Part shown: positions 45,694 through 54,382 of the stretch, piece by piece
Layout: every line of letters begins with the position of its first letter
How positions within the stretch are numbered: the first letter of the stretch is position 1
DNA from: Spirochaetota bacterium
GTDB lineage: Bacteria; Spirochaetota; UBA4802; UBA5550
Direction of reading: 5' to 3'
Length of the DNA stretch: 64,000 nucleotides
Assembly: GCA_016928865.1 (NCBI GenBank)
Contig: JAFGJX010000120.1
Location: forward strand, 17,268 to 81,267
Position numbers and translations under genes: made by a program
Notes under the pieces: model-generated
What the model was told of the DNA's origin: nothing
The model's database searches: none
The model's input: only the letters and a program-made list of their open reading frames with translations

Positions 45694-48666
45694 ATGAAAC
45701 GCTTATCTCCACGCATTATTATCGCTTTAATTATTCTCTCATTAACATTTTCATGCTCCAACAGCGGCGGCAGTTCCGCAAAATCAAATACCTCTTCTGG
45801 TTTGGACAGTGATTCGGTTACCACGATGATGCTCGTGACGCTCGGGAGCCGGATTATGGAGATGATATTCGGTTCCGGCAATGCTCCCGTACTGAACGAC
45901 CTCGTGATAACCAGCACGGATCCGACTTCCATCACGCTCTCGCAGCCGACCCTTGCGAAAAAGGGAGAACCTTCGCCGGCGGTACGCGCATTTATCGGGA
46001 TCAGCGGCAACATTATGAGCTATGCCGGGGTAATCTTCAACTACCAGCAGGGCCCGATTGACGTGTCTCAATCGGGATGCGTATTTGAGGATCTGGAGCC
46101 GGGTACAACATACACGATCATGGTCGTGGCGTATAACGACAATGGGTTTTCAGTAGTTCAGATAATGCAGCGCACGAGCCTGATCCCGCCGGTCCTGAAC
46201 AGCCTCTCCATAGGGTTTTCCAGTTCAACATCGATACTGCTGAACCAGCCGACCTTCGCCACTGCCGGCAATCCGGCACCCACGGTGGAGGCCTACATCG
46301 GATACAATGACACCATCACGGTATCAGGCTCAACGGTGAGCAACTGGCTTCAGGGCCCGACCGACGTCTCCATGTACTCCTGTCAATTTTGGGGCCTGAC
46401 CCCGAATGAAACGTATAAAATAATCGTCGTGGCGGAAAATGACGAAGGATATTCGGTGCAGCAGATAATCCAGAGCACATCGGGCATCGCGCCGGTTTTG
46501 AGCAGCCTGTCGGTATCCGGGTATGATACTGAATCCATCACGCTCGCGCGGCCGACCTTTTCCACGGCCGGCAACCCGGCGCCGACGGTACAGGCCTACA
46601 TCGGGCTTACCGGCTCCATCTCGGTTTCCGGCTCGGTGGTGAGCGGCTCAACGCTCGAGGGTCCGATAGACGTATCGGCTGCCGGATACCAATTCGGCGA
46701 TCTGGATATCGAGACATCATACACCATCATCGTTGTCGCGCAGAACAATGTCGGGTATTCAACCCGGCAGATAGTCCAGAGCACGGAAGGCCTGCCTGCA
46801 GCGCCGGTGTTAAACAGCCTTTCCATATCATCGTCCGATTCAAACTCCATAACCATAGCACGGCCGACCTTCTCCACTGCCGGCAATCCGACGCCGACGG
46901 TACAGGCCTACATCGGGTACAGCAGCACCATCTTGGTGTCCGGCTCAACGGTGAGCGGCTCGCTCCAGGGGCCGGTGGACGTGTCCACTGGCGCGTATCA
47001 ATTCAGCGGTCTGAGCGCCAATACAGCGTATAGAATTATCGTCGTGGCGCAAAACAGCATGGGATATTCGGTACAGCAGATCGTCCAGGGCACGGCGGGC
47101 ATGGCGCCGGTCCTGAACAGCCTCTCCGTGTCGTCATTTGACGATACGTCGATAACGCTTGCACAGCCGACCTTCTCCACTGCCGGCAATCCGGCGCCGA
47201 CGGTACAGGCCTATATCGGAAACAGCAGCACCATCTCGGTGTCCGGCTCGATAGTGAGCGGATCGCTGGAGGGGCCGGTCGACGTGTCCACGGGCGGGCA
47301 CCAGTTCGGCGGCTTGAACGGAGATACAACGTACAAGATTATCGTGGTGGCGCAAAACGCGACCGGCTATTCCGTGCAGCAGATAAACCAGAGCACGGCG
47401 GGCATAGCGCCAGTCTTGAACAGCCTCTCCTTATCGTCGTTTGACGACACGTCGATAACGCTCGCGCAGCCGACCCTCTCGACCGCCGGTAACCCGGCGC
47501 CGACGGTGCGGGCCTACATCGGGTACAACGGCATTATAACGGTGATAAGCGGTGTCGCATACGGTTATTTGCAGGATCCGGTCGATGTGTCCGCGGGCGG
47601 GCACCAGTTCAGCGGCCTGAACGACAGGACCGCATACACGATCGTTGTTATCGCGAGAAACAGCATCGGGTACTCCGTACAGCAGATCAACCAGAGTACG
47701 GAAAATTCACCGGTGGCGCCGGTATTGCGCAGCCTGTCTATATCCGCGAGTGATACGAGCTCGATAACGCTCGCGCAGCCGACCTTCTCGACCGCGGGCA
47801 ACCCGACCCCGACGGTGGAGGCGTACATCGGCTACAGCGGCACTATCACGGTGTCAGGCTCATCGGTGAGCGGCTCGCTTCAGGGGCCGGTTGACGTGTC
47901 CGCGGGCGGATATCAGTTCAGCGGATTAAATACCAACACTGAGTATACAATTGTTGTCGTGGCGCAAAACAGCGCCGGGTATTACGTGCGCCAGATAACC
48001 CAGAGTACGGCGGGCATCGCGCCGGTTCTGGACAGCCTGGATATATCCGCTTTCGGATCGAATTCGATAACCATTGCGCAGCCGACTTTTACGACCGCGG
48101 GCAGCCCGGTGCCGTCAGTGACGGCGTATATCGGATATAACGGAACCATCGGCATATTGTACGGGACCGTGTACGGCTTCCTGCAGAGCCACGATGTGTC
48201 CACGGGAGCATATCAATTCAGCGGCCTGAGCACCAATATGACGTATAGAATAATCGTCGTGGCGCAAAACAGCGCCGGGTATTCGGTGCAGGAGATAGTG
48301 CAGAGCACGTCTGGCGTGGCGCCGGTATTGAACGACCTGGTCATATCCTCATATGACAAGGATTCGATAACACTCGCGCGCCCGACTTTTTCAACAGCGG
48401 GCAACCCGGCGCCAACCGTGACTGCATACATCGGATACACGTACACCAATGTGCTACTGCTCCGTTTTAAGATCTCCGTGTCCGGGAATACGGTAAGCAA
48501 TGCCCTGCAGAGTCATGACGTGTCCACGGGAGGGTATCAATTCTCCAACCTGGTTACCGGGTTATCCGACGGTGTTTCGTATACGATAATTGTGGTAGCG
48601 GAGAACTCTTACGGTTACTCGGTCAAGCAGATAAGCCAGGAGACCAAGTGTCAGCTCTGCTGGTAA
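45694..48666 (+). CDS. Large lipoprotein with nine Fn3-like tandem repeats
   Basis: 990 residues. A signal peptide ends in LTFSC (Cys21), then a Ser/Gly linker. From about residue 64 nine repeats of about 100 residues follow, each starting [NIMVA]-[AP]-P-V-L and ending Y-[ST]-[IVL]-x-V-V-A-x-N-x-x-G-Y. The internal pattern (ITLAQPTFSTAGNPAPTV, then VDVSTGGYQFSGL) resembles a fibronectin-III-like beta sandwich. The overall form, lipid anchor plus repeated Ig/Fn3 domains, recalls surface adhesins such as Leptospira Lig proteins, but sequence identity to them is not claimed. No cross-wall or secretion partner is nearby. Confidence 0.85.
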   Translation: MKRLSPRIIIALIILSLTFSCSNSGGSSAKSNTSSGLDSDSVTTMMLVTLGSRIMEMIFGSGNAPVLNDLVITSTDPTSITLSQPTLAKKGEPSPAVRAFIGISGNIMSYAGVIFNYQQGPIDVSQSGCVFEDLEPGTTYTIMVVAYNDNGFSVVQIMQRTSLIPPVLNSLSIGFSSSTSILLNQPTFATAGNPAPTVEAYIGYNDTITVSGSTVSNWLQGPTDVSMYSCQFWGLTPNETYKIIVVAENDEGYSVQQIIQSTSGIAPVLSSLSVSGYDTESITLARPTFSTAGNPAPTVQAYIGLTGSISVSGSVVSGSTLEGPIDVSAAGYQFGDLDIETSYTIIVVAQNNVGYSTRQIVQSTEGLPAAPVLNSLSISSSDSNSITIARPTFSTAGNPTPTVQAYIGYSSTILVSGSTVSGSLQGPVDVSTGAYQFSGLSANTAYRIIVVAQNSMGYSVQQIVQGTAGMAPVLNSLSVSSFDDTSITLAQPTFSTAGNPAPTVQAYIGNSSTISVSGSIVSGSLEGPVDVSTGGHQFGGLNGDTTYKIIVVAQNATGYSVQQINQSTAGIAPVLNSLSLSSFDDTSITLAQPTLSTAGNPAPTVRAYIGYNGIITVISGVAYGYLQDPVDVSAGGHQFSGLNDRTAYTIVVIARNSIGYSVQQINQSTENSPVAPVLRSLSISASDTSSITLAQPTFSTAGNPTPTVEAYIGYSGTITVSGSSVSGSLQGPVDVSAGGYQFSGLNTNTEYTIVVVAQNSAGYYVRQITQSTAGIAPVLDSLDISAFGSNSITIAQPTFTTAGSPVPSVTAYIGYNGTIGILYGTVYGFLQSHDVSTGAYQFSGLSTNMTYRIIVVAQNSAGYSVQEIVQSTSGVAPVLNDLVISSYDKDSITLARPTFSTAGNPAPTVTAYIGYTYTNVLLLRFKISVSGNTVSNALQSHDVSTGGYQFSNLVTGLSDGVSYTIIVVAENSYGYSVKQISQETKCQLCW
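45883..48640 (+). repeat. Nine near-identical ~300-bp tandem repeats within the lipoprotein gene
   Basis: DNA units of about 300 bases share long identical stretches, strongest between repeats 4 to 7. Such tandem DNA can change copy number by recombination, so the length may vary between strains. Confidence 0.8.
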
Positions 48667-48771
48667 GAGAGCGCTGTCTGGTGCCAGTGGTTTCAAGGGG
48701 CGGGGCGTGGAAAGCCTATAATTGATCTCCTGCAGTACGGCGGGACAGAAAAAAATAGTAGCAGTTTAGAA

Positions 48772-48800
48772 CGGAGCCCCGGTGAACAACCGGGGCTCCG
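48772..48800. terminator. Hairpin after the repeat lipoprotein gene
   Basis: CGGAGCCCCGG (48772-48782) pairs perfectly with CCGGGGCTCCG (48790-48800) around a seven-base loop. No T run follows at once, so it may stop transcription with help, or only stabilise RNA ends. It lies between convergent genes. Confidence 0.6.
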
Positions 48801-48862
48801 GATTTATCAGGGCCTGTTAAGGCAGGTTTATCGCGCACTGGAAAAGGCATCTGTGAGCCTTA

Positions 48863-49237
48863 TTATTTTTTATCCTTCCTGTTCCAGTAATTCCGCTCTT
48901 CTACAAGGTGCTCCAGGAGCTGACGCAGCGGCCAGGTGATATTGTTTTCCGTGGGAACGCAGAAGATCGGCCGGGCGACACTGTCCGCTTCAGGAAAATT
49001 TTTAAGGGCAAGGTTAATCTGCTCATCATCAAAACCGAGAAACATGAGCACCCTGGGGTCTTTGTCCTCGTAGGTATCATATTTTTCATCATTGAGAATA
49101 TCTTCCAGAACATGCGCCTCTTTGCATGATCCGCTCAGCAGGAGTATATCGTTCTTGAGTGCTGACGCAAGGGTGTCCCTGATGCAGTGCGCGTCAGCTT
49201 TGTTGTACCCGTACATCAGTATGCCCAATTGTTCCAT
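48863..49237 (-). CDS. DUF3783-family protein
   Basis: 124 residues. The C-terminal half (RVLMFLGFDDEQINLALKNF, then RPIFCVPTENNITWPLRQLLEHL) matches the DUF3783 (PF12646) pattern. The N-terminal half (LGILMYGYNKADAHCIRDTL) is family-like. No signal peptide; cytosolic, function unknown. Confidence 0.8.
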   Translation of the reverse strand: MEQLGILMYGYNKADAHCIRDTLASALKNDILLLSGSCKEAHVLEDILNDEKYDTYEDKDPRVLMFLGFDDEQINLALKNFPEADSVARPIFCVPTENNITWPLRQLLEHLVEERNYWNRKDKK

Positions 49238-49388
49238 GGCCCTTACCTTGAGTTTTTTCAGGAAACTATTGCATATCAGGGTTAAAATGCATATAAGATA
49301 AGGAATTAAAAGACAATTATAGAATAAGATCGTCCCTGCGTTGAGGGATCGGGGAGAAGGGAAACCTTCGTCTATTCGCCAATGTATT

Positions 49389-49459
49389 AGCGGGTGATGG
49401 GAATCGAACCCACGTGACCAGCTTGGAAGGCTGGAGTTCTACCACTGAACTACACCCGC
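49389..49459 (-). tRNA. tRNA-Gly (anticodon TCC)
   Basis: 71 bases on the minus strand. The acceptor arms GCGGGTG and CACCCGC pair, the anticodon loop is CTTCCAA (TCC at 49427-49425), and the T-loop reads GGTTCGATTCC. Discriminator base is U, normal for bacterial tRNA-Gly. CCA is not encoded. Lies between the DUF3783 gene and the mraZ promoter. Confidence 0.97.
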
Positions 49460-49638
49460 GATCGACATATATTGTTATGGGGTCTTTGGCGTACCTCCGG
49501 CGCCCCATGTTCCGCAACATTTAATGCTCTAAACAAAAATTATTTTAACCGCGAAGTGTCAAGGAAAAATTACAATACCTCTTTATTATCCTATCCCCGA
49601 ACACAATTATCGAAAGTGTAAAGTTTTTTGTTTTATTG

Positions 49639-49667
49639 TTGACAAATTATGTCTCATATGGTATATA
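49639..49667 (+). promoter_or_regulatory. Promoter of the dcw cluster (mraZ)
   Basis: TTGACA at 49639-49644 and TATATA at 49662-49667, spaced by 17 bases: close to the sigma-70 consensus. Transcription would start near 49673 and read the whole mraZ-ftsZ cluster. Confidence 0.85.
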
Positions 49668-49688
49668 GTGGGGATTAGTGGGGATTTA
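49659..49688 (+). promoter_or_regulatory. MraZ operator: three direct repeats at 10-bp spacing
   Basis: TGGTATATAG (49659), TGGGGATTAG (49669) and TGGGGATTTA (49679) repeat with exactly ten-base spacing. This matches the known MraZ box of TGGG-N direct repeats. It overlaps the -10 and the start of transcription, so MraZ bound here would block its own operon. Confidence 0.8.
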
Positions 49689-49719
49689 TGTTGAATTTTG
49701 TCTGATGGTGGTGTTGCGG

Positions 49720-50157
49720 ATGTTCATGGGTGAATATAATCCCACCCTGGATGAAAAAGGCAGGGTTGCGATCCCGGTGAAGCTCAGAAAGGCCTTCGGA
49801 GAGGATGCCGTTGTCAACAGGCTGGTGCTCACCTACGGGTTTGACCGGTGCATCATGGCCTTCCGCGAAGCTGACTGGGCGCGGTTCGTTAAGGAGAAGC
49901 TGGTGCCCCTGCCGCAGTCCAATCCGACCAGCAGGAACTGGATGCGCCACCTGATGGGCGGCGCTCGCGAGCAGGACCTTGACCGGCAGGGAAGGATCCT
50001 CATTCCCGCCAGCCACCTGGACTACGCGCAGATAAGGAACGAAGTCACCATCCTGGGCCTGAACGACCGGATCGAGATATGGGCAACTGAAACATATAAC
50101 CAGTTCCGGCCTGACCAGGATTCGTTGAACGCCCTCGCGGGCGATCTGGGGATTTAG
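49720..50157 (+). CDS. mraZ: Transcriptional regulator MraZ
   Basis: 145 residues from the ATG at 49720. The longer open frame (from 49678) would begin inside the operator and is rejected; the family starts MFMGEYxxTLDEKGR. Two SpoVT-AbrB-like halves each have a DxxGR box: LDEKGRVAIP and LDRQGRILIP. MraZ binds the repeats in front of its own gene as a ring-shaped oligomer and represses the cluster. It is the first gene of the cluster. Confidence 0.95.
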   Translation: MFMGEYNPTLDEKGRVAIPVKLRKAFGEDAVVNRLVLTYGFDRCIMAFREADWARFVKEKLVPLPQSNPTSRNWMRHLMGGAREQDLDRQGRILIPASHLDYAQIRNEVTILGLNDRIEIWATETYNQFRPDQDSLNALAGDLGI

Positions 50158-50254
50158 GGCGGGGCGTGCAGGAGGGCGCCGCGATGTGTGTGGGACGCGG
50201 CGCGGTGGGAGCGGGGCACAGGCCCTGATGAGACATAATATATGAGGTGGTTGA

Positions 50255-51220
50255 TTGGGATACGCGCACATGCCGGTCATGCCCGGCGAACTGCTCCGGT
50301 TTGTCGAGGAATCCGAATTTCGGGGAACGGGCTTGCTGGTTGACTGCACCGTGGGCGAAGGGGGGCATTCGGAGCTTTTTCTAAACAGGTTTGCGAACAT
50401 CCGGATCATCGCGTTCGACAGGGACGGCGAGATCCTGGAAATAGCCCGGGAGAGGCTCAGGAAACATGCAGGCAGAATTGATTTCATTAATGATAATTTT
50501 GCTCATATTTCTCAGCATCTGGGACAGGTGAGGGGAAGGGTGCATTACGTTCTGTATGACTTCGGCATATCGTCGTATCATTTCGACGAGAGCGGACGGG
50601 GCTTCGGCTTCGCCCGTGACGAGCGTCTCGACATGCGGCTTGATGGCTGCGGGGAGAGCGCGGAGGAGATCGTGAACACGGCGGACGAAAAAACGCTGGC
50701 TGACATCATATTCCGCTACGGCGAGGAGCGATGGTCGCGCAGGATCGCGTCCGCCATCGTACGCGCGCGGCGCGGGAAGCCGGTCGGGACCACCGGCGAG
50801 CTGGCTGACATCGTGCTCGGCGCCATCCCGAAGCGCTTCCACGTGAAGAATATCCATCCGGCGACCAGGGTGTTCCAGGCGCTCCGGATCGCGGTGAACG
50901 ACGAGCTCGGCGCAATAGGGAGGAGCCTGGATGACGCGCACGGGCTCCTCGCTCCCGGCGGCAGGATCATGGCTATCTCCTTCCACTCCCTGGAAGACCG
51001 GATAGTGAAGGACAAGTTCAGACGACTGGGGCGGGGATGCCTCTGCTCCGAGGAGCCGCGGAACTGCCGCTGCGCGGGGACGCCGTATGTAAAACTATTG
51101 ACGAAAAAGCCGCTGCGGCCTGATGTGGAGGAGACCGCGCGCAACAGCAGGGCGCGGAGCGCGCGGCTCCGGGTCTGTGAAAAACTGGCGGAGGCACGGC
51201 CATCAGGTATATTATCGTGA
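50255..51220 (+). CDS. rsmH: 16S rRNA m4C1402 methyltransferase
   Basis: 321 residues. N4-methylates C1402 of 16S rRNA using SAM. The SAM motif VDCTVGEGGHSELFL lies at about 29-43, then FDFGISSYHFDESGRGF. RAxRIAVNDEL and ISFHSLEDRIVK are the conserved C-terminal boxes. A TTG at 50255, with GAGGTGG about four bases upstream, is the likely start; an ATG 15 bases later is possible. It overlaps ftsL by four bases. Confidence 0.95.
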   Translation: MGYAHMPVMPGELLRFVEESEFRGTGLLVDCTVGEGGHSELFLNRFANIRIIAFDRDGEILEIARERLRKHAGRIDFINDNFAHISQHLGQVRGRVHYVLYDFGISSYHFDESGRGFGFARDERLDMRLDGCGESAEEIVNTADEKTLADIIFRYGEERWSRRIASAIVRARRGKPVGTTGELADIVLGAIPKRFHVKNIHPATRVFQALRIAVNDELGAIGRSLDDAHGLLAPGGRIMAISFHSLEDRIVKDKFRRLGRGCLCSEEPRNCRCAGTPYVKLLTKKPLRPDVEETARNSRARSARLRVCEKLAEARPSGILS

Positions 51221-51471
51221 TATTGTCCATGAACCTGTTTGTCCTGCTCTACGTGTGGCAGAACATCCAGATGCTTCAGAGCGAGATGGAGTACCGGTCG
51301 CTTGCCGCGCGCGAGGAGCGTCTCGTCAAGCAGAACGACCGTCTCCTGTACGATATCGAACGGTATCGGCGGATGGATGTCATAGCGGAACACGCCCGGA
51401 GAAACGGCCTGCGCCGGATGCTTCCGGGTGATTTTGAGGTCATGGCGGTGAAGGAGACCGATGTTCAATAA
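51217..51471 (+). CDS. ftsL: FtsL-like small division protein
   Basis: 84 residues, starting with GTG at 51217 in a GTGA overlap with rsmH. A membrane helix at the N-terminus (residues 1-16) and a leucine-zipper-like helix (about 20-60, QNIQMLQSEMEYRSLAAREERL) give the FtsL layout. The sequence is too short and divergent for a motif; position in the cluster is the main evidence. FtsL links FtsQ/FtsB and FtsI/FtsW at the septum. Confidence 0.7.
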   Translation: MILSMNLFVLLYVWQNIQMLQSEMEYRSLAAREERLVKQNDRLLYDIERYRRMDVIAEHARRNGLRRMLPGDFEVMAVKETDVQ

Positions 51472-52987
51472 TTCCATTCAGATAAAGGCCTCCATCGGGG
51501 ATCTGGCGGAAGCGTCGGGCGGCGCTGTTGCGCTTGCGGGCCCGGGCGATACGGTTGTTACCTCGCTTGAGTACGATTCGCGCCTGGTGAAGAAAGGGAG
51601 CCTCTTTGTCGCGGTGGAAGGGTTCAAGAGCGACGGGCATAAATTCGTGAAGACCGCGGTCGAAAGCGGCGCCGCTGCCGTGTGCGTTTCGCGGTCCCGT
51701 GCGGCCGAGTATGCGGGCCTGGTCGACCGGGGCGTTGGCATCCTGACAACAGCGGACACCAGGACCGCGCTCTCCCGGCTTTCCGCCGCGTTTTTCGGGT
51801 TTCCCTCACGTTCGATGCTCGCGATCGGAGTTACCGGTACCAACGGCAAGACCTCGATTACCTACATGCTCGAGGCGATCATGAAGCGGCACGGACGTAA
51901 ACCGGGCGTGATCGGAACCATCAACTACCGCTGGTGCGGCCGGGAGTATCCGGCGCCCAATACCACACCGGAGTCGAAAGATTTACAGGAGATACTCTAC
52001 CGGATGCGGCGGGACGGCGTGGACGCCTTCATCATGGAGGTGTCATCCCACGCCCTGGAGCTCCGCCGGGCCGACGACATCGATTTCGACGCGGCCGTGT
52101 TCACCAACCTGACCCGAGACCACCTCGATTTTCACCATGATTTTGAAAGCTATTTTAACGCGAAGAAGCGCATATTTGAGCTGCTCGAGAAGAGCTTCAA
52201 GAAGGGACGCTACGGCGTGGTTAACGTTGACGACCCCTACGGCCGCGAGCTCTTCATGATGCGGAACAGCCGCACCTACCCGATGGTGAGCTTCGGCATA
52301 GAGACGGAAGCAGACTATATGCCCGATCCGGGAGCGATCGCGAACAGCATCCGCGGGCTGAGCTACCGGCTCGCCCGCCCCGAGGCCGGCGTCGACATCC
52401 GGCTGAACCTGCTCGGCACGTTCCAGCTCTACAACTCGCTGGCGGCCCTGGCGGTGTCGCACCGCATGGGCGTGCCGTTCGAGGAGATAGCCGAAGGCCT
52501 GGCCGGTCTGGAGACCGTTCCGGGACGGTTTGACGTGCTCAAGGCGGATCGGGGGTTCGTGGTGATCGTGGATTACGCCCACACAGTGGACGCGCTCCAG
52601 AAGCTGCTCAGGTCGGTCAACGAGCTCGAGCACCGCCGGGTCATAACCGTGTTCGGGTGCGGCGGCGACCGCGACAGGACCAAGCGGCCCCTCATGGGAA
52701 GCGTTGCCGAGGATAACTCGGATCTGGTTGTCGTTACCAGCGACAATCCGCGCACCGAGGACCCGGCGCGGATCATCGGCGAGATTACGGCGGGACTCGC
52801 GAAGGGAAACCACGAGATCATTCCTGACAGGGCGGAGGCCATAGCCCGCGCCATGGCGATGGCCGGAGAGGGCGACATCGTGGTCATCGCCGGCAAGGGC
52901 CATGAGGATTACCAGATCATAGGCACTGAAAAGACGCATTTTGACGACAAGGAAGTGGCGGCGCGCTGCATGCAGGTGAGGGTGTGA
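51461..52987 (+). CDS. murE: UDP-MurNAc-L-Ala-D-Glu : meso-DAP ligase
   Basis: 508 residues. Adds the third amino acid of the peptidoglycan stem in the cytosol, using ATP. GVTGTNGKTS (123-132) is the P-loop; the substrate motif DNPRTEDP begins at residue 428, where DNPR marks meso-diaminopimelate-adding enzymes. The gene overlaps ftsL by 11 bases and takes the place after it where ftsI would usually lie. Confidence 0.95.
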   Translation: MFNNSIQIKASIGDLAEASGGAVALAGPGDTVVTSLEYDSRLVKKGSLFVAVEGFKSDGHKFVKTAVESGAAAVCVSRSRAAEYAGLVDRGVGILTTADTRTALSRLSAAFFGFPSRSMLAIGVTGTNGKTSITYMLEAIMKRHGRKPGVIGTINYRWCGREYPAPNTTPESKDLQEILYRMRRDGVDAFIMEVSSHALELRRADDIDFDAAVFTNLTRDHLDFHHDFESYFNAKKRIFELLEKSFKKGRYGVVNVDDPYGRELFMMRNSRTYPMVSFGIETEADYMPDPGAIANSIRGLSYRLARPEAGVDIRLNLLGTFQLYNSLAALAVSHRMGVPFEEIAEGLAGLETVPGRFDVLKADRGFVVIVDYAHTVDALQKLLRSVNELEHRRVITVFGCGGDRDRTKRPLMGSVAEDNSDLVVVTSDNPRTEDPARIIGEITAGLAKGNHEIIPDRAEAIARAMAMAGEGDIVVIAGKGHEDYQIIGTEKTHFDDKEVAARCMQVRV

Positions 52988-54381
52988 TAGTGGAATACGC
53001 GACATCGGTGGGCTGGATCGCGGAGGCCTGCGGCGGAACGGTCACCGCGGGCGAGCCGGAAGCCATTATCGGGAGCATCACCACTGACTCCCGCAAGCCG
53101 GGCGAGAACAGCCTCTTCGTTCCGCTGGTAGGCGAGCGGTATGACGGCCACGATTTCATCCGTCCCCTGGCGGAGACCGGCAGCATCAGATCGTTCCTCG
53201 CCATGCGCGACGGCTATACCGACCTGGCGGAGCAAAACGGCGTCGCCGAGATACGCTGCGGCGACACCCTGAAGGCGCTCGGCGCGATCGCCGCGCGGCA
53301 CCGTGACGAGATCGACCCGATAGTTATCGGTATCACCGGGACCAATGGCAAGACCACCACCAAGGAGCTTGCATGCGCCATTCTTTCTTCGCGCTGGAGC
53401 TGCCTGAAGAACGTAAAAAATTATAACAACGAAATCGGCGTTCCCCTTACCCTGCTCGGCCTGGCGCCGTCGCACAAATATGCGGTCATCGAGATGGGCA
53501 TGAACCACGCCGGCGAGCTGGACCGGCTGTCACAGATCGCGAAGCCGGATCTGGCCGTTATCTTGAACGCGGGCGAGGGGCACCTCGAGTTCCTGGGCTC
53601 CATTGAAAACGTGGCCCGGGCCAAGGCGGAGGTGCTGAACGGCATGAAGCCGGGAGCAAAGCTCCTGGTAAACCGGGAGATGCGATGCCTTGATATCATC
53701 ATGCAGCGTGCGCTCGAGATGGACCTTGTCGTCGAGACCTTCGGCCTTTCCGAAGGCGCGGACGTCCGTCCCGATGCCTACCGGCTCTATCACGACAGCA
53801 TCGCGGTGACCTTCAGGGACACCGAGATCATCGTGCCGGTCTACGGCCTCCACAACGTCTACAATGTCATGGCCGCCATAGCCGTTGCCGGCGAGTACGG
53901 CCTGGGACCGGCGGACGTGCGGGACGCGCTTGCCGGGTTCGTCAACGTGGACGGCCGCAGCCAGGTCATCAACCGGGGGTTCGTCGTGATCAATGACAGC
54001 TATAACGCCAACCCCCTCTCACTCTCATACGCCCTCCGGTCGACCGGGGAGATCTATCCGGAGCGCCGCAAGATCGCTGTGCTTTCAGACATGAAGGAGC
54101 TCGGCGCCGCGGCGCCGGCGTGCCATGCCGAAAGCGGACGGGCGGTGGCGGAAAATAAATTTGACATGCTGCTTCTCTGGGGGGATATGTCCGGATATTA
54201 CGCCGACGGCGCCGCGCGGGCGGGCCTCGATCCCGACCGCATCAGGGAATTCGGGTCGAAGGAGGACCTTTCGCGCTACCTGAAGACGATCATCGACGAT
54301 AATGACGTTGTCTTAATCAAGGGTTCCCGCTCCATGAAGATGGAGGACGTAGTGAACGCCCTGACGGGAGGAGAGGGTTAA
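52984..54381 (+). CDS. murF: UDP-MurNAc-tripeptide : D-Ala-D-Ala ligase
   Basis: 465 residues. Adds D-Ala-D-Ala to complete the pentapeptide. The P-loop GTNGKTT is at 119-125, followed by NYNNEIGVPLTLL and EMGMNHAGELD, then NDSYNANPLS, all MurF hallmarks. Starts with GTG in a GTGA overlap with murE. Confidence 0.95.
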   Translation: MIVEYATSVGWIAEACGGTVTAGEPEAIIGSITTDSRKPGENSLFVPLVGERYDGHDFIRPLAETGSIRSFLAMRDGYTDLAEQNGVAEIRCGDTLKALGAIAARHRDEIDPIVIGITGTNGKTTTKELACAILSSRWSCLKNVKNYNNEIGVPLTLLGLAPSHKYAVIEMGMNHAGELDRLSQIAKPDLAVILNAGEGHLEFLGSIENVARAKAEVLNGMKPGAKLLVNREMRCLDIIMQRALEMDLVVETFGLSEGADVRPDAYRLYHDSIAVTFRDTEIIVPVYGLHNVYNVMAAIAVAGEYGLGPADVRDALAGFVNVDGRSQVINRGFVVINDSYNANPLSLSYALRSTGEIYPERRKIAVLSDMKELGAAAPACHAESGRAVAENKFDMLLLWGDMSGYYADGAARAGLDPDRIREFGSKEDLSRYLKTIIDDNDVVLIKGSRSMKMEDVVNALTGGEG

Positions 54382-54382
54382 T

